Part shown: positions 12,013 to 22,982 of the stretch, in pieces
How the letters are laid out: each line of letters opens with the position of its first letter
Position numbering within the stretch: the stretch's first letter is position 1
Source: Malachius bipustulatus
Lineage: Eukaryota > Arthropoda > Insecta > Coleoptera > Melyridae
Length of the DNA stretch: 64,000 nt
Reading direction: 5' to 3'
Assembly: GCA_910589415.1 (NCBI GenBank)
Contig: OU342634.1
Coordinates: forward strand, 24,983,144 to 25,047,143
The notes under the pieces: generated by a model
Databases searched by the model: none
Told to the model about the DNA's origin: nothing
Seen by the model: only the letters and a program-made list of their open reading frames with translations
Made by a program: the position numbers and the translations under genes

Positions 12013-12613
12013 TGTAACGAAGCAATGAAAATTGCTCCGTTTTACTAGGCACAATTATAATTATCCCCTGTTTAAATTGATAAGGAATAGGTAATTTCAG
12101 GTCCAAAGTCATTGATGCTCCTTTTTAGCATTTCTAAAATTCTCTTAAATAAAATCGGGTGCGATAAGTAATAGATTGTTTAATAAATAGACGTCGAATA
12201 GAGAAGGTTTTATTATCCGGTCGTTGCATTTCAGGGAACCCAGCTTGCCTGGTGTCACAAACTTATCACTTGCGATAGCCGATTACCTACCTACCTACGT
12301 CGTGAAGTCGCGGTTTTATTTAATTCGGTCGAGCATTATTTTTATTCTTTAGCAGCGATGGGAATTTTCATCCAACAATTTTTTGAGTCCGTAAAGACGC
12401 GAAACGAATACAAACCAGAGGTAAATATTTAATACAAATCAGGCGATTGCAGTTTTTGCATAACGCAAAAAGTCAACTTCGTATCGACGTTTATGATAAT
12501 TTCTAGAAATCATTTTCTCTGAAATGTGTTTTTGCGACTGGCGTGCCCTGCCAGTGACAACCAATGAGAATACGCCGTTTTGCGATTTGAAGTTGGATGA
12601 TGTCATCATTTAT

Positions 12614-12622
12614 TATAAAAGG
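12614..12622 (+). promoter_or_regulatory. Probable LTR core promoter (TATA box)
   Basis: TATAAAAGG stands in the LTR with GC-rich sequence after it, so transcription would start about 25-30 bp downstream, near 12640-12650. The same word is at 18154-18162 in the 3' LTR. Placement as the U3/R boundary is inference. Confidence 0.55.
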
Positions 12623-13600
12623 TAGCAGAGCCCTCCGAGATCGCTGACTTGGTCGTCGCTTATTTTCTCGGTCACTTCTTCGTCCGTACCGGATCGTTTC
12701 TGGATTATTGGTGTGTCCGCAACTTGTGTAGTACTTAGTCGAGATTCAGTTCTGAATTTATTACTTCGCATCCGTCCGTAGTTTGAGGGTTGTGACCAGT
12801 GTAGTTATAGGGAATTATTAGATTGACTAGTAGTAGTCGTGAGTTATTTAGATAGTCTGTGGACAGTTTCCTTGCGGTGTTGTGTCCCACCATCCGTTGT
12901 TTCGCCGTGTTCCCCGTGCAGTGTCTAGACCGCGACGTCACCGAACCGTCCGATACCACACCGCTTCGCAAAAACAAGGTACGTTCATAATTGTAATAAA
13001 GCCGAGCCTTACACCCCACATTCACCTACGACAACCCACTTGAATTTGAAAGTCCTCTCTCTGTTGGCCGACTCCCGTACAACGACCTTCCGGGGGAGTT
13101 GCGGTTTTCTGCCCACCGTTCTTTGCTTGGGCGCGGTGACCACTGGCCCCGGACGCTCGGTGGGAAGTTAACCCTAGCCCGTTGCACACGGAAGTGATCC
13201 GGTGTTCTTGGAGCCTGGCCTCAGATTCAGGCACACATACAACACACGCTCTTACACGCACACACGGCTCGCCGGCTTTTCCGCCTTGTTTGCTGTTCTT
13301 AATTCGACGTACCACCGCCGCTCAATGGGTTCACCGATCGCTCGTTCCGATTTCGTACTGGTAGGTACCTACTTAATTTATTACGATCACTGAGTTATTT
13401 TATTTATAATCATTTTCGACCTGAGAGCCTACCCATAATAAAGATTGATCTGTGTATTTTATTTATACCCCTATTACCCCTATGTGACTTTTTTATAATA
13501 TTGTATGATTACTTTATTCACGTAAGTAGTACCTACCATTTTTTTTTGGATTTGTTTTTGAAGGAATTTGCATTGTGTTTCAATTATTGTTGTTCATTAA

Positions 13601-13606
13601 AATAAA
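13601..13606 (+). promoter_or_regulatory. Candidate polyadenylation signal in LTR
   Basis: AATAAA occurs at 13601-13606, followed by a T- and GT-rich stretch; another is at 13437-13442. Either may end the R region. The equivalents in the 3' LTR are at 19141 and 18977. Confidence 0.4.
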
Positions 13607-13949
13607 CGTGTTAATATTTTGAGTCGTATTCTATGTCATTTCCCCGTTATCTCGCCGACAGCTTAGCTCCGTGAAGTGCCAGTCTACCAGGTAGGTGCGT
13701 AAAGAACATCGCCCTGACTAGTTCCTTCAATCTGGTGATAACTTAAGCCGACCCCTGGCATTTTCCTTTCTCCACGAGCTACCCTAGGGACAAGGGTACT
13801 AAGAAAGTACCATTGTGCATCAGGCACAGGGAAAACACTGCGAGAACTTTCCCCAGGGAGTAAACCCTCACAAAAATCTGGCGCCCGAGAAGAATTTCCG
13901 CCGACTTACGTAAGTTTTCCCCAAGCCCCAGGGCGGCCTGTCACAAATT

Positions 13950-13968
13950 TGGCGCCCGAGCAGGGACC
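13950..13968 (+). other. Primer binding site, tRNA-Lys type
   Basis: TGGCGCCCGAGCAGGGACC begins four bases after the 5' LTR end. It closely resembles the Lys-tRNA complement used by many retroelements. A similar 11-nt core lies at 13879-13889 inside the LTR. Confidence 0.85.
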
Positions 13969-14341
13969 TTTTTTTTAAGTTCCAGGTTCTAGAACTTTCC
14001 CGTTTGTATTTTTTGGTGGTAAAATTTCTTACGTTTTGTTCCGTGTTGTATATATTTTTTTTTAGCTCCGGAATATTTCTGAATACCGAGATATAGATTA
14101 CGACTCACCGTAGGTATAGCTTAGGTGCATTTCTGTCCGATTCCCGTATAGGTGTCTAGCGAGTTAGTGCAATTTCTAGCAATAGGAACAGGTAACGATA
14201 AGCAGGTCGTTACCTCGCCGTTTCGTCGCCGTGTCATCGCCGTCTCGCCGCCGTACCGTCGTCGCCGAATCGCCGCCGCATCAGTAAAAAGTTCCGACGA
14301 TCGACCGTCCGCCACAGAGAAGCGTTGCTGCCTGGTTCAGA

Positions 14342-15640
14342 ATGCCACCAACCGGAGAAGACGACCAGCTGGGAGCGTGCGGCACCTCGGCGCCGAAAAC
14401 TAGCAGCACCGACCTCTTGGATTGCCTGCTTCCGACCGAGGCGACAGACACGAAAACGTCCTGGATTTACCGGCTGAAGAAAGACGAGTTAGACGCTGAG
14501 TTCGAGAGAATTGGTGTCCCATGTCCAGGCACGGTGGAAGAAAAACGCCGGGTGCTGTCGAACCTGATCAAGTCGATGCCCAGGTTCATCCCGAAAAGCG
14601 GCACCACCCCAGGGCACAACGCGCCCGCCGTCCGACCGACGACGATGACGAGCACAACGTCGACGCCGGCCGTGTATAAGGTCACGTCTGCTCCGCCCAG
14701 CTCTCATCGCATTTTCGCGGCAAGTCAGCCGCCGGCTCAACCGGCCCCCGCGCCGCCGCCGCCGCCGAACGTCGCCGCCTGGAATCTGAGGTACGATGGC
14801 AGCACCGACCCCGTTGCATTCCTGGAGAGGCTGGAGGAGATGCGCGAGATCTACGACGTGTCCGAGGAGCGCATGCTGCGTGCAATGCCGCTGGTGCTCG
14901 AAGGCGACTGTCTGGCATGGTACCGGAACAACGCCGGCTCCCGAGCGACTTGGGAGGAGTTTTTAACGGCGTTTCGGAAGTTTTATTTCCGGAATGACTA
15001 CTTTTTCGAGCTGGAGGCCGAAATCAGTCGCCGAGTACAGGGTCCCACAGAAGACGTGCTGCATTATATCACGGCCATGCAGACGTTATTCCGACGGCAC
15101 GGGGCTGTCCCGAGATACCGGCAGATGGACTGGCTGAACAGGAATATGCGACCGGAGCTAAAGCAAATGCTCTGGCAACACCGGCACCAGGATGTGGGTG
15201 CATTAATGGAAGCGGCCAAATCAGCTCAGGACGTCCTCGCTGAACTGCGAGCCGCCAGAAGTATGCCCAGGCCCGAACCGAGACTCGGCAGTTACCGCGC
15301 AGAGTCCAGCTACGGACCGCACGCCGACACCGCCGTAGCCGCGATTCCTCACCCCGCCGTAACGCGGTCTCCGCCGTCTTACCGTAGCCCGTCACCGCCC
15401 AGACCAGTTTTGACGCCCGGGGACACCGCCCCAGAGTCAACGACCCGCAAGACGGTCAGGTTCACCCCTCCTGAACAACGAAGTTCCCCTCCCGTATGCT
15501 GGAGATGCGGGGAGGAGGGGCATTTCCGGGGACAGTGCAGCGGCCAGCCCAAAATATTCTGTTCGAGTTGTCGCCGAACCGGCGTTTTATCCAGAGATTG
15601 CGGCTGCGAGGCACCGGGAAACGCCAACAGGGGCGAGTAA
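14342..15640 (+). CDS. gag: Gag polyprotein of the LTR retrotransposon
   Basis: This 432-residue ORF would form the retrotransposon particle and bind its RNA. Residues about 40-80 (WIYRLKKDELDAEF...) look like a small SAP-like helical segment. A proline-rich linker follows near residues 125-145. Residues about 147-290 match a retrotransposon gag domain (AWNLRYDGSTDPVAFLERLE, ...CLAWYRNNAGS, ...WEEFLTAFRKFY). A zinc knuckle CWRCGEEGHFRGQC (CX2CX4HX4C) lies at about 387-400 and a degenerate second Cys cluster follows. The frame is open from ATG to TAA, so gag looks functional. The pol frame overlaps its 3' end in the -1 frame, with slip site GGGAAAC at 15616. The ATG after the leader was chosen because it precedes all conserved parts. 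Confidence 0.9.
   Translation: MPPTGEDDQLGACGTSAPKTSSTDLLDCLLPTEATDTKTSWIYRLKKDELDAEFERIGVPCPGTVEEKRRVLSNLIKSMPRFIPKSGTTPGHNAPAVRPTTMTSTTSTPAVYKVTSAPPSSHRIFAASQPPAQPAPAPPPPPNVAAWNLRYDGSTDPVAFLERLEEMREIYDVSEERMLRAMPLVLEGDCLAWYRNNAGSRATWEEFLTAFRKFYFRNDYFFELEAEISRRVQGPTEDVLHYITAMQTLFRRHGAVPRYRQMDWLNRNMRPELKQMLWQHRHQDVGALMEAAKSAQDVLAELRAARSMPRPEPRLGSYRAESSYGPHADTAVAAIPHPAVTRSPPSYRSPSPPRPVLTPGDTAPESTTRKTVRFTPPEQRSSPPVCWRCGEEGHFRGQCSGQPKIFCSSCRRTGVLSRDCGCEAPGNANRGE
15616..15622 (+). promoter_or_regulatory. Predicted -1 ribosomal frameshift site
   Basis: GGGAAAC is placed in the gag frame as G GGA AAC, the X XXY YYZ pattern of known retroviral slip sites. Slipping back one base at this point enters the pol frame, which is open, and leads into the protease. 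The gag stop is 15 nt further on (15638-15640). A downstream stimulatory structure was not worked out. Confidence 0.7.
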
Positions 15641-17319
15641 CGACGCCGACCGTCCGTGAACTCGCCCCGAGCGTCCGTATACCGATAAAACCGACTACAG
15701 ATCCTGACACAAGGCCCTTCCTGAGCGTGACGGTCAAGGGAGAAAGCTTCAGCGCCCTCATCGACACTGGCGCGACGCGGTCGTTCGTTGGCCAGAGGGT
15801 GGCCGAACATTGCCGTAGCCAAGGCGCGAATATCCGCCGCTACCAAGGCGCGTCGGCGCGGCTCGCCGATGGTTCGTCCGTACCGGTTCAGGAAGCCTAC
15901 TTAGTCGACCTCCTGGTAAAACGCGACCGATTGGAAGCGACCTTGTTGACCATACCGTCTCTGCCCGTCGACCTGGTACTAGGAATGGACATTTTAGGAG
16001 GGCAGGATTTCCTACTCGATGTCCGCGCAGGAGTAGTGCGGATTCGAGGAAAAAGATATCGGCTCCAGCGGCCACCCAGCGAGAATGGGGCTGCGACCGA
16101 CCCACACCATCCGCCGTTACAACCACGCAGGAGGAAGACCCGCCGATACCGCGAGCGGGGGATTCCCCAGAGGGCGGGGTTGTCCGTCTGTTGTTCCGCA
16201 CCAGAGGGAAAGGCACCAGCTGACTCGGTAGATCAGGCTCTTAAGGGCGAGAGCGTGCCCGCAGAGAAAGACCACCTATCTCCGACGCAAGATCACCGTC
16301 CCGAGGAATTTTTAGGGGTAGAAATGGCCGTGCTCGCCGATGCCACGAATGCGACCAAACCGTCGATTCCAGGGAAAGGAGTTTGTGCGACCGATACCAC
16401 CGAACTCGACGCCTGGTGCCGCAGAAAAATCCAGGCAGTGGCGAGAGACCCGGAATCCGTGTCCGACTTCAGAGTTGTCGGTGGCCGTTTGCAACGGCGA
16501 ATTGTGAACGTAAACCGAACCCACGAGTCGGCAGACATGGACCCATGGAAGATTTGCGTACCGGCCGGACTTCGACGCTCCATCTTGACAGAGAACCACG
16601 TCACGCCAACAACAGGTCACTTAGGGGTAGCTGCGACGCGCGCGCGCCTCGCCGAACGTTATTACTGGCCAGGTATGTTTCGGGAGGCGGCGAAATACGT
16701 CCGAAGGTGTCATTTCTGCCAGAGCTATAAATTATCGCAGCAGAAGACGCCGGAGTTGATGCAACCACCCAAGGTACGTGATCCGCGTGGAATGGTACCC
16801 GTGGAGCTCATAGGTCCGAGCCGCCTACGTTGTGGACAGCGAGGGCGGAAGCACCGTCGATGGCCCTGCAGAAACCGCTGCGAGGCCCAGTTATTCGACG
16901 TTGAGCTGAAACTCGCCTATGGGGGGAACGATCCTCTGTCACCGCCGACCGAACTGCTGACCGAACCGCCGACGAGTCTTCGCCGTAACGAGGGAAACCG
17001 CCCTCGATTTCAGGCCACTAAGAACCCGTCTGCGGCTGAAGTAGCACCCCAGGTACGTCGTCCTCAGAACCAACGACGGTATTACGGCCCTGAAGACGAG
17101 TCCGGGCGTCGAATACGTTGTACTCCTGGCCCTACGTATCCCAGGAAGTTGGCTCCCGTAGCGACGGCAAACAAGGCCGTGCTATGCTTGATGTGCCTCC
17201 AGCAGAATCGCGGGCCGGCACGGCGCCGCGTCCGGCGGCCTGACGCCTATGCAGGCGGTTGCTGGGCGCCCCCTTGGCCAGCGAGAGGCGACCGGAAAGG
17301 CCGCAACCGCGCGGGTTAG
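15623..17319 (+). CDS. pol: Truncated pol: protease and integrase zinc finger, no RT
   Basis: The open frame runs from before 15496 to 17319; its first ATG (15496) lies inside gag, so entry by -1 frameshift at 15616 is more likely. With numbering from that ATG, the aspartic protease is at about residues 75-190: active site SALIDTGATRSF with D at residue 90, and a flap-side LVLGMDILGG near 157. RT and RNase H, normally about 600-700 residues, are absent. Residues about 325-412 carry the integrase H2C2 zinc finger (H368, GHLG, YYWPGM, C405HFC). The catalytic core starts as VPVELIGP, then turns into unrelated Arg- and Pro-rich sequence without a DDE triad. The frame is nonetheless open for more than 150 further residues. 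The product may process gag but cannot copy or integrate the element. Confidence 0.8.
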
Positions 17320-17540
17320 CGCGGCAGGCGACGGATGACGTATGTACTGGTGATGCGGCCCACAGTAAGTGCTTTCCCTCCGTCATCTAAATTTCGGGTG
17401 TATTAAGTTATTGTTATTTTATTTTACTTTGTTATATGATTGTGTAAGGAACGAGCGAGGTATACCGACTCTTTGTTGATAGTTTTATTTTCAGACCGGG
17501 TGACTGTTTGAAACAAAAGACTGCGTCTTTTGTTTTTGCG

Positions 17541-17552
17541 AAGTGGGGGGGA
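17541..17552 (+). other. Polypurine tract
   Basis: AAGTGGGGGGGA directly precedes the 3' LTR start TGTAACG, the expected position and composition of the plus-strand primer. Confidence 0.85.
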
Positions 17553-19485
17553 TGTAACGAAGCAATGAAAATTGCTCCGTTTTACTAGGCACAATTATAA
17601 TTATCCCCTGTTTAAATTGATAAGGAATAGGTAATTTCAGGTCCAAAGTCATTGATGCTCCTTTTTAGCATTTCTAAAATTCTCTTAAATAAAATCGGGT
17701 GCGATAAGTAATAGATTGTTTAATAAATAGACGTCGAATAGAGAAGGTTTTATTATCCGGTCGTTGCATTTCAGGGAACCCAGCTTGCCTGGTGTCACAA
17801 ACTTATCACTTGCGATAGCCGATTACCTACCTACCTACGTCGTGAAGTCGCGGTTTTATTTAATTCGGTCGAGCATTATTTTTATTCTTTAGCAGCGATG
17901 GGAATTTTCATCCAACAATTTTTTGAGTCCGTAAAGACGCGAAACGAATACAAACCAGAGGTAAATATTTAATACAAATCAGGCGATTGCAGTTTTTGCA
18001 TAACGCAAAAAGTCAACTTCGTATCGACGTTTATGATAATTTCTAGAAATCATTTTCTCTGAAATGTGTTTTTGCGACTGGCGTGCCCTGCCAGTGACAA
18101 CCAATGAGAATACGCCGTTTTGCGATTTGAAGTTGGATGATGTCATCATTTATTATAAAAGGTAGCAGAGCCCTCCGAGATCGCTGACTTGGTCGTCGCT
18201 TATTTTCTCGGTCACTTCTTCGTCCGTACCGGATCGTTTCTGGATTATTGGTGTGTCCGCAACTTGTGTAGTACTTAGTCGAGATTCAGTTCTGAATTTA
18301 TTACTTCGCATCCGTCCGTAGTTTGAGGGTTGTGACCAGTGTAGTTATAGGGAATTATTAGATTGACTAGTAGTAGTCGTGAGTTATTTAGATAGTCTGT
18401 GGACAGTTTCCTTGCGGTGTTGTGTCCCACCATCCGTTGTTTCGCCGTGTTCCCCGTGCAGTGTCTAGACCGCGACGTCACCGAACCGTCCGATACCACA
18501 CCGCTTCGCAAAAACAAGGTACGTTCATAATTGTAATAAAGCCGAGCCTTACACCCCACATTCACCTACGACAACCCACTTGAATTTGAAAGTCCTCTCT
18601 CTGTTGGCCGACTCCCGTACAACGACCTTCCGGGGGAGTTGCGGTTTTCTGCCCACCGTTCTTTGCTTGGGCGCGGTGACCACTGGCCCCGGACGCTCGG
18701 TGGGAAGTTAACCCTAGCCCGTTGCACACGGAAGTGATCCGGTGTTCTTGGAGCCTGGCCTCAGATTCAGGCACACATACAACACACGCTCTTACACGCA
18801 CACACGGCTCGCCGGCTTTTCCGCCTTGTTTGCTGTTCTTAATTCGACGTACCACCGCCGCTCAATGGGTTCACCGATCGCTCGTTCCGATTTCGTACTG
18901 GTAGGTACCTACTTAATTTATTACGATCACTGAGTTATTTTATTTATAATCATTTTCGACCTGAGAGCCTACCCATAATAAAGATTGATCTGTGTATTTT
19001 ATTTATACCCCTATTACCCCTATGTGACTTTTTTATAATATTGTATGATTACTTTATTCACGTAAGTAGTACCTACCATTTTTTTTTGGATTTGTTTTTG
19101 AAGGAATTTGCATTGTGTTTCAATTATTGTTGTTCATTAAAATAAACGTGTTAATATTTTGAGTCGTATTCTATGTCATTTCCCCGTTATCTCGCCGACA
19201 GCTTAGCTCCGTGAAGTGCCAGTCTACCAGGTAGGTGCGTAAAGAACATCGCCCTGACTAGTTCCTTCAATCTGGTGATAACTTAAGCCGACCCCTGGCA
19301 TTTTCCTTTCTCCACGAGCTACCCTAGGGACAAGGGTACTAAGAAAGTACCATTGTGCATCAGGCACAGGGAAAACACTGCGAGAACTTTCCCCAGGGAG
19401 TAAACCCTCACAAAAATCTGGCGCCCGAGAAGAATTTCCGCCGACTTACGTAAGTTTTCCCCAAGCCCCAGGGCGGCCTGTCACA
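17553..19485 (+). repeat. 3' LTR
   Basis: This repeat is offset from the 5' LTR by exactly 5540 bp along its whole length, so there is no indel between the copies. It is followed by GCCT, the target duplication. I saw no substitution on reading, but did not align every base. Confidence 0.95.
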
Positions 19486-19489
19486 GCCT

Positions 19490-22400
19490 TCCAAACAACT
19501 TTTGCAAAAAGGGCGAAATAAACATCTTGGAAATCCACCGACTAAAAGAGCTTACTCCAGTATCATACCTCTAATATTCATGAGTTGTCTAAAAATTGAA
19601 AGAACTGAAATTATTGACCAAGTGATTAATTATTATTATTTTATGTTTTATCTAATTATTTATGAATGCATTTGCATTGACTTGTTTAAGTGGAGGTGAG
19701 ATCGATCTGGCTAAAGCCCTTTAATATTCTTGTAAATTGAAATACTTTGTTTTAGGACTATCAAGCATTAGCTACCTTAAGAAATTTACATTTTACTTCC
19801 CTGTATCCTAATTCAATGTAAATAAAGGAATAATTGTTATTTTGTTGTTTGAATCATTGCTTTTTAATAATATATGGATTACTCTTTACCTATTAGAATA
19901 TTTCAAGTTCAAATAAAATAAGGAGAAATAAACCTAAGATTGTTTTTGATTTTTTAAATCAAACATAAAATTTATTCAAAATTAAAAAGTCTCTGGATTC
20001 CATATTTTGTTCTTTTAAGTGGCGAGAGAATATCACATTAGTGAAGAAAAATCTTATTCCTAATTTTAACATTAATATTCCTAACATTATCATTATTAAA
20101 AAAAATTACCTACTCCCGAAAATCTCTGTTTAAAAAACCTACCCATACCATTTTTGCAAGAAATGATTCTTGGGGAGGGTAGGAGAATTATTATCGACAA
20201 TGTCAGGAAGGAGGCGAACATCTATGGCAGGCTATAAACAAAGAAGATAAATTATGAATTCATTCACAGCATCTACCTTTGTGTAAAATAATAAAAACTT
20301 TTTTTCCACGGGTTTTTAAATCGAGGATGGATTGAATTAGGTGGATTCATGAATTTATCCAATTTGTATGAGAATCAATCTACTATCGAAGAGATTTAAA
20401 AAAATACACAATTCTGCCTACAAGCCTGCCTATAAGAAAAAACACGATCAATCTTTTTATATTGCACATTATTATTTCCCTTTAAGGGGCATCCTGAAAT
20501 ATTCCACAGTTGACATCACAGACTAATAATGTTCTTGATGCGGGAAATCAAAAACAAAGTTGACATCTTTAAAAGGGCTTTTCGGATCGATCGACATGCG
20601 GATTTCATTTTATCTGTATTGGACGTCCTCTATCCAGGAAATCCTTTACGGATTATAGCGTGCAATCGCTTTACGCTCGCACATATGCGAATATCTCGCA
20701 ACAATAAACATTTCCGGTGATTTTAATGTAACATGATGCAGAATGTTTTTTGGTTGCAATAAAATATACGTAGAATAATTTTGTAGTGTAGAGTTTTTAT
20801 GGTATTTATGGGAAGGATCGACATTTCACCTGTAGATTTGATACACTTTTTTGGTCAACTCTATAATAACCTAGTTACGTACATTTTATAAAGCTTCATT
20901 CAACGTCAGAAGTGGGATAAGTAACAGGGAACATTAACAATGAACATCTTACTTTTAGCTAAACTTAAGATTTTAGTTTTTCAGTCATTGGTCTTAGTAG
21001 AATTAGTTGATAATAACATAGTAGTAGAATAACGCGTTCTAGATTATATAAAGCGTCTTCCAGGGAGAATGAAGGTGGGGACATTTATTTTTTTCATTTC
21101 CTTATCAAGCCGAATTAATGGTTGATTAAGTTTAATTTTTGATAGCATTCACAAGATCAGATGTGGAGAAAAATTGTCAAGAATATCGTTTTATTCTTTG
21201 AAAAACTGATGAGGATCAAAATGGTGTATTTATTATTATGCGGTGGTAAGAGGTGGGGAACATGTTTTGAAATCTTGTCTACCAACATTACTTCCTTAAC
21301 GGATCAAAGCAAGTATTCTCTGATTTTCTCATGAACATCTCGGTGAGCTTCAAAGTTCGAGATCGTTCTCTTGGCTTATGGCAATAAGTATCTGTGTATG
21401 GATTCAATATCACTAGAGTGGAAGTTCCGGAGATGCCAGCTTTGGTAAGTCAGCTGCAGCTTCTTTAATTTAATAGCTCCGTATGCAGTCAAGAGATTAT
21501 TAAATATGGTTAACAATTCTAATGATGGTCGGAGAGACATCCCTTCGTAATTCAAAGGAGTTGTTAGTGGAAATCAGAAGTTCAAATCTCTTTGAAGCTT
21601 GAACTTCTTGACAAGTAAACTATAGTTATACAAAAAGTTTATTTTTACTTTAATATCGTTGGTTTGAGTGGCTGAAATATTATGTAGTGTTGTCAAACTG
21701 TCCGATAATTATTTATTTTATAGACACACTAACACTATTGAATATTTTTTGTTTCTCAGCGCAGCAATTTGTATAATGAAATTGAAGGTGCAAAGTCATT
21801 TCTTTAGGAAGAATCAATATAAAACAATTTTGGGTTGTCAGCTCCTAAGATTAAGGTTGACTCTCGTTATTTATAAGGGTTAGGGTTCTTGGATTAGAGT
21901 GAGTTATTATTTAAAGCTGTGAGGTGTGTATGGGATGTAGAATCGAAGTTTACTTTTTCAGAAATGCGGATTCTGTAAATAAATTTAATAATAATACCTA
22001 ATAATGATTCATATCATGATGGTTAGGATGATTTAATAAAAGGTAACGATGTGAAAGGATATTTTGAAAATTTTTATTATGATAGACGTCGGAAGAATTA
22101 TTTAGAAGGCCCCTAAATTCATATCCCCGATAAAACTCACATTACGGATGAAAAAATATTCGACCTCATCGAATTTCGAGATCGAAAGCAATGCCGGATT
22201 ATTCCATATAAGCATAATTCAAAAGATGTCTTCGATCAAGTTACATTTAAGGTTAAAAATGGATCGAAAGCCCACGCAGCTTTGACGACAAATATGTCAA
22301 AAAATTCGTAAGGTCTAGATTCAACGCCCATGTAAGGCAGAAACTACGTAAGAGGCGCCATAGAACAACCCTCTGAAAGTCCTAAAATATAATAGCAAAT

Positions 22401-22740
22401 TCTTTCATATCTTGCCCTTTAATTTAGTCACCAGTAGGTATATATCAAGTTGTAGACGTATGAGTAATTTAAAGGAATTTTATATCACCCGAAGAATTCC
22501 AGTATTACTCTTGACGGTTATTTTAATCGATCAAAAATTCCGCCACGGGGTATAAATGTGTTGTTGAAGTATGTGATGGGTAAACAAATTATGAGGAAGT
22601 TACCTGTCCCATTTGTGTTTGTGGAATTTTTGAAGCCAGATAATTGAAATTCGTTCCATGTTTTTATTTCTGCTTGTTTGGCGAGGTGAAGACTGTGAAA
22701 ACAAACCAGGTTAATACGATTATTAATGATTTATTGAAAT
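19490..22740. other. AT-rich DNA without a recognised gene
   Basis: Only short frames without family resemblance are present on both strands. A PBS-like word GTCAGAAGTGGGATAA lies at about 20907-20922, see the finding on this motif. Nothing else is recognised. Confidence 0.4.
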
Positions 22741-22982
22741 GAAGTCCTTTAGAAAATTTATGTTAAATATTTAGCGGTAAAATACACCTCGCGGGATTTG
22801 CTTTCTTATCGGGTAACGATAGAGCCAGACCCGAGTTTAGGGATAAAACTCAAGTTTGATCTTTGGAAAGTCTTAAAACCAGAAAATAGCAATTTTCCAT
22901 TTTCAAAGCAGTTTATTTTTAAAACGCTCAAGGTATCGGAAGAAGGCTTACCTGTCCCTATCTTAACTTGTAATGTGGTATC

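Larger units (their letters stand above)
12013..13945 (+). repeat. 5' LTR
   Basis: The copy starts TGTAACGAAG and ends GGCCTGTCACA, followed directly by the PBS. It contains a TATA box at 12614 and polyadenylation hexamers near 13437 and 13601. At 1933 bp it is long for a gypsy element. Small frames inside it occur identically in both LTRs and resemble no protein I know, so I do not call them genes. TG/CA ends and the matching 3' copy make the boundaries firm. Confidence 0.95.
12013..19485 (+). mobile_element. Young, internally deleted Ty3/gypsy LTR retrotransposon (7473 bp)
   Basis: Two direct repeats of 1933 bp, each starting TGTAACG and ending TCACA, bound the element. GCCT occurs on both sides (12009-12012 and 19486-19489), a 4-bp target duplication. 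A PBS follows the 5' LTR and a polypurine tract precedes the 3' LTR. Inside (3607 bp) are gag, protease and the H2C2 zinc finger of integrase, but no RT, RNase H or integrase core. The two LTRs look identical wherever I compared them, so insertion is recent. The internal region is GC-rich against an AT-rich neighbourhood. It is a non-autonomous derivative that must have used proteins from a relative. Confidence 0.95.

Noticed and set aside
12735..13315. Two ORFs of 96 and 97 residues on the minus strand inside the LTR, repeated at 18275-18855
   Set aside because: They are identical only because the LTRs are identical, and they resemble no known protein.
15069..16216. Long antisense ORFs opposite gag and pol
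   Set aside because: GC-rich DNA lengthens antisense frames; they show no domains and lie opposite well-supported coding sequence.
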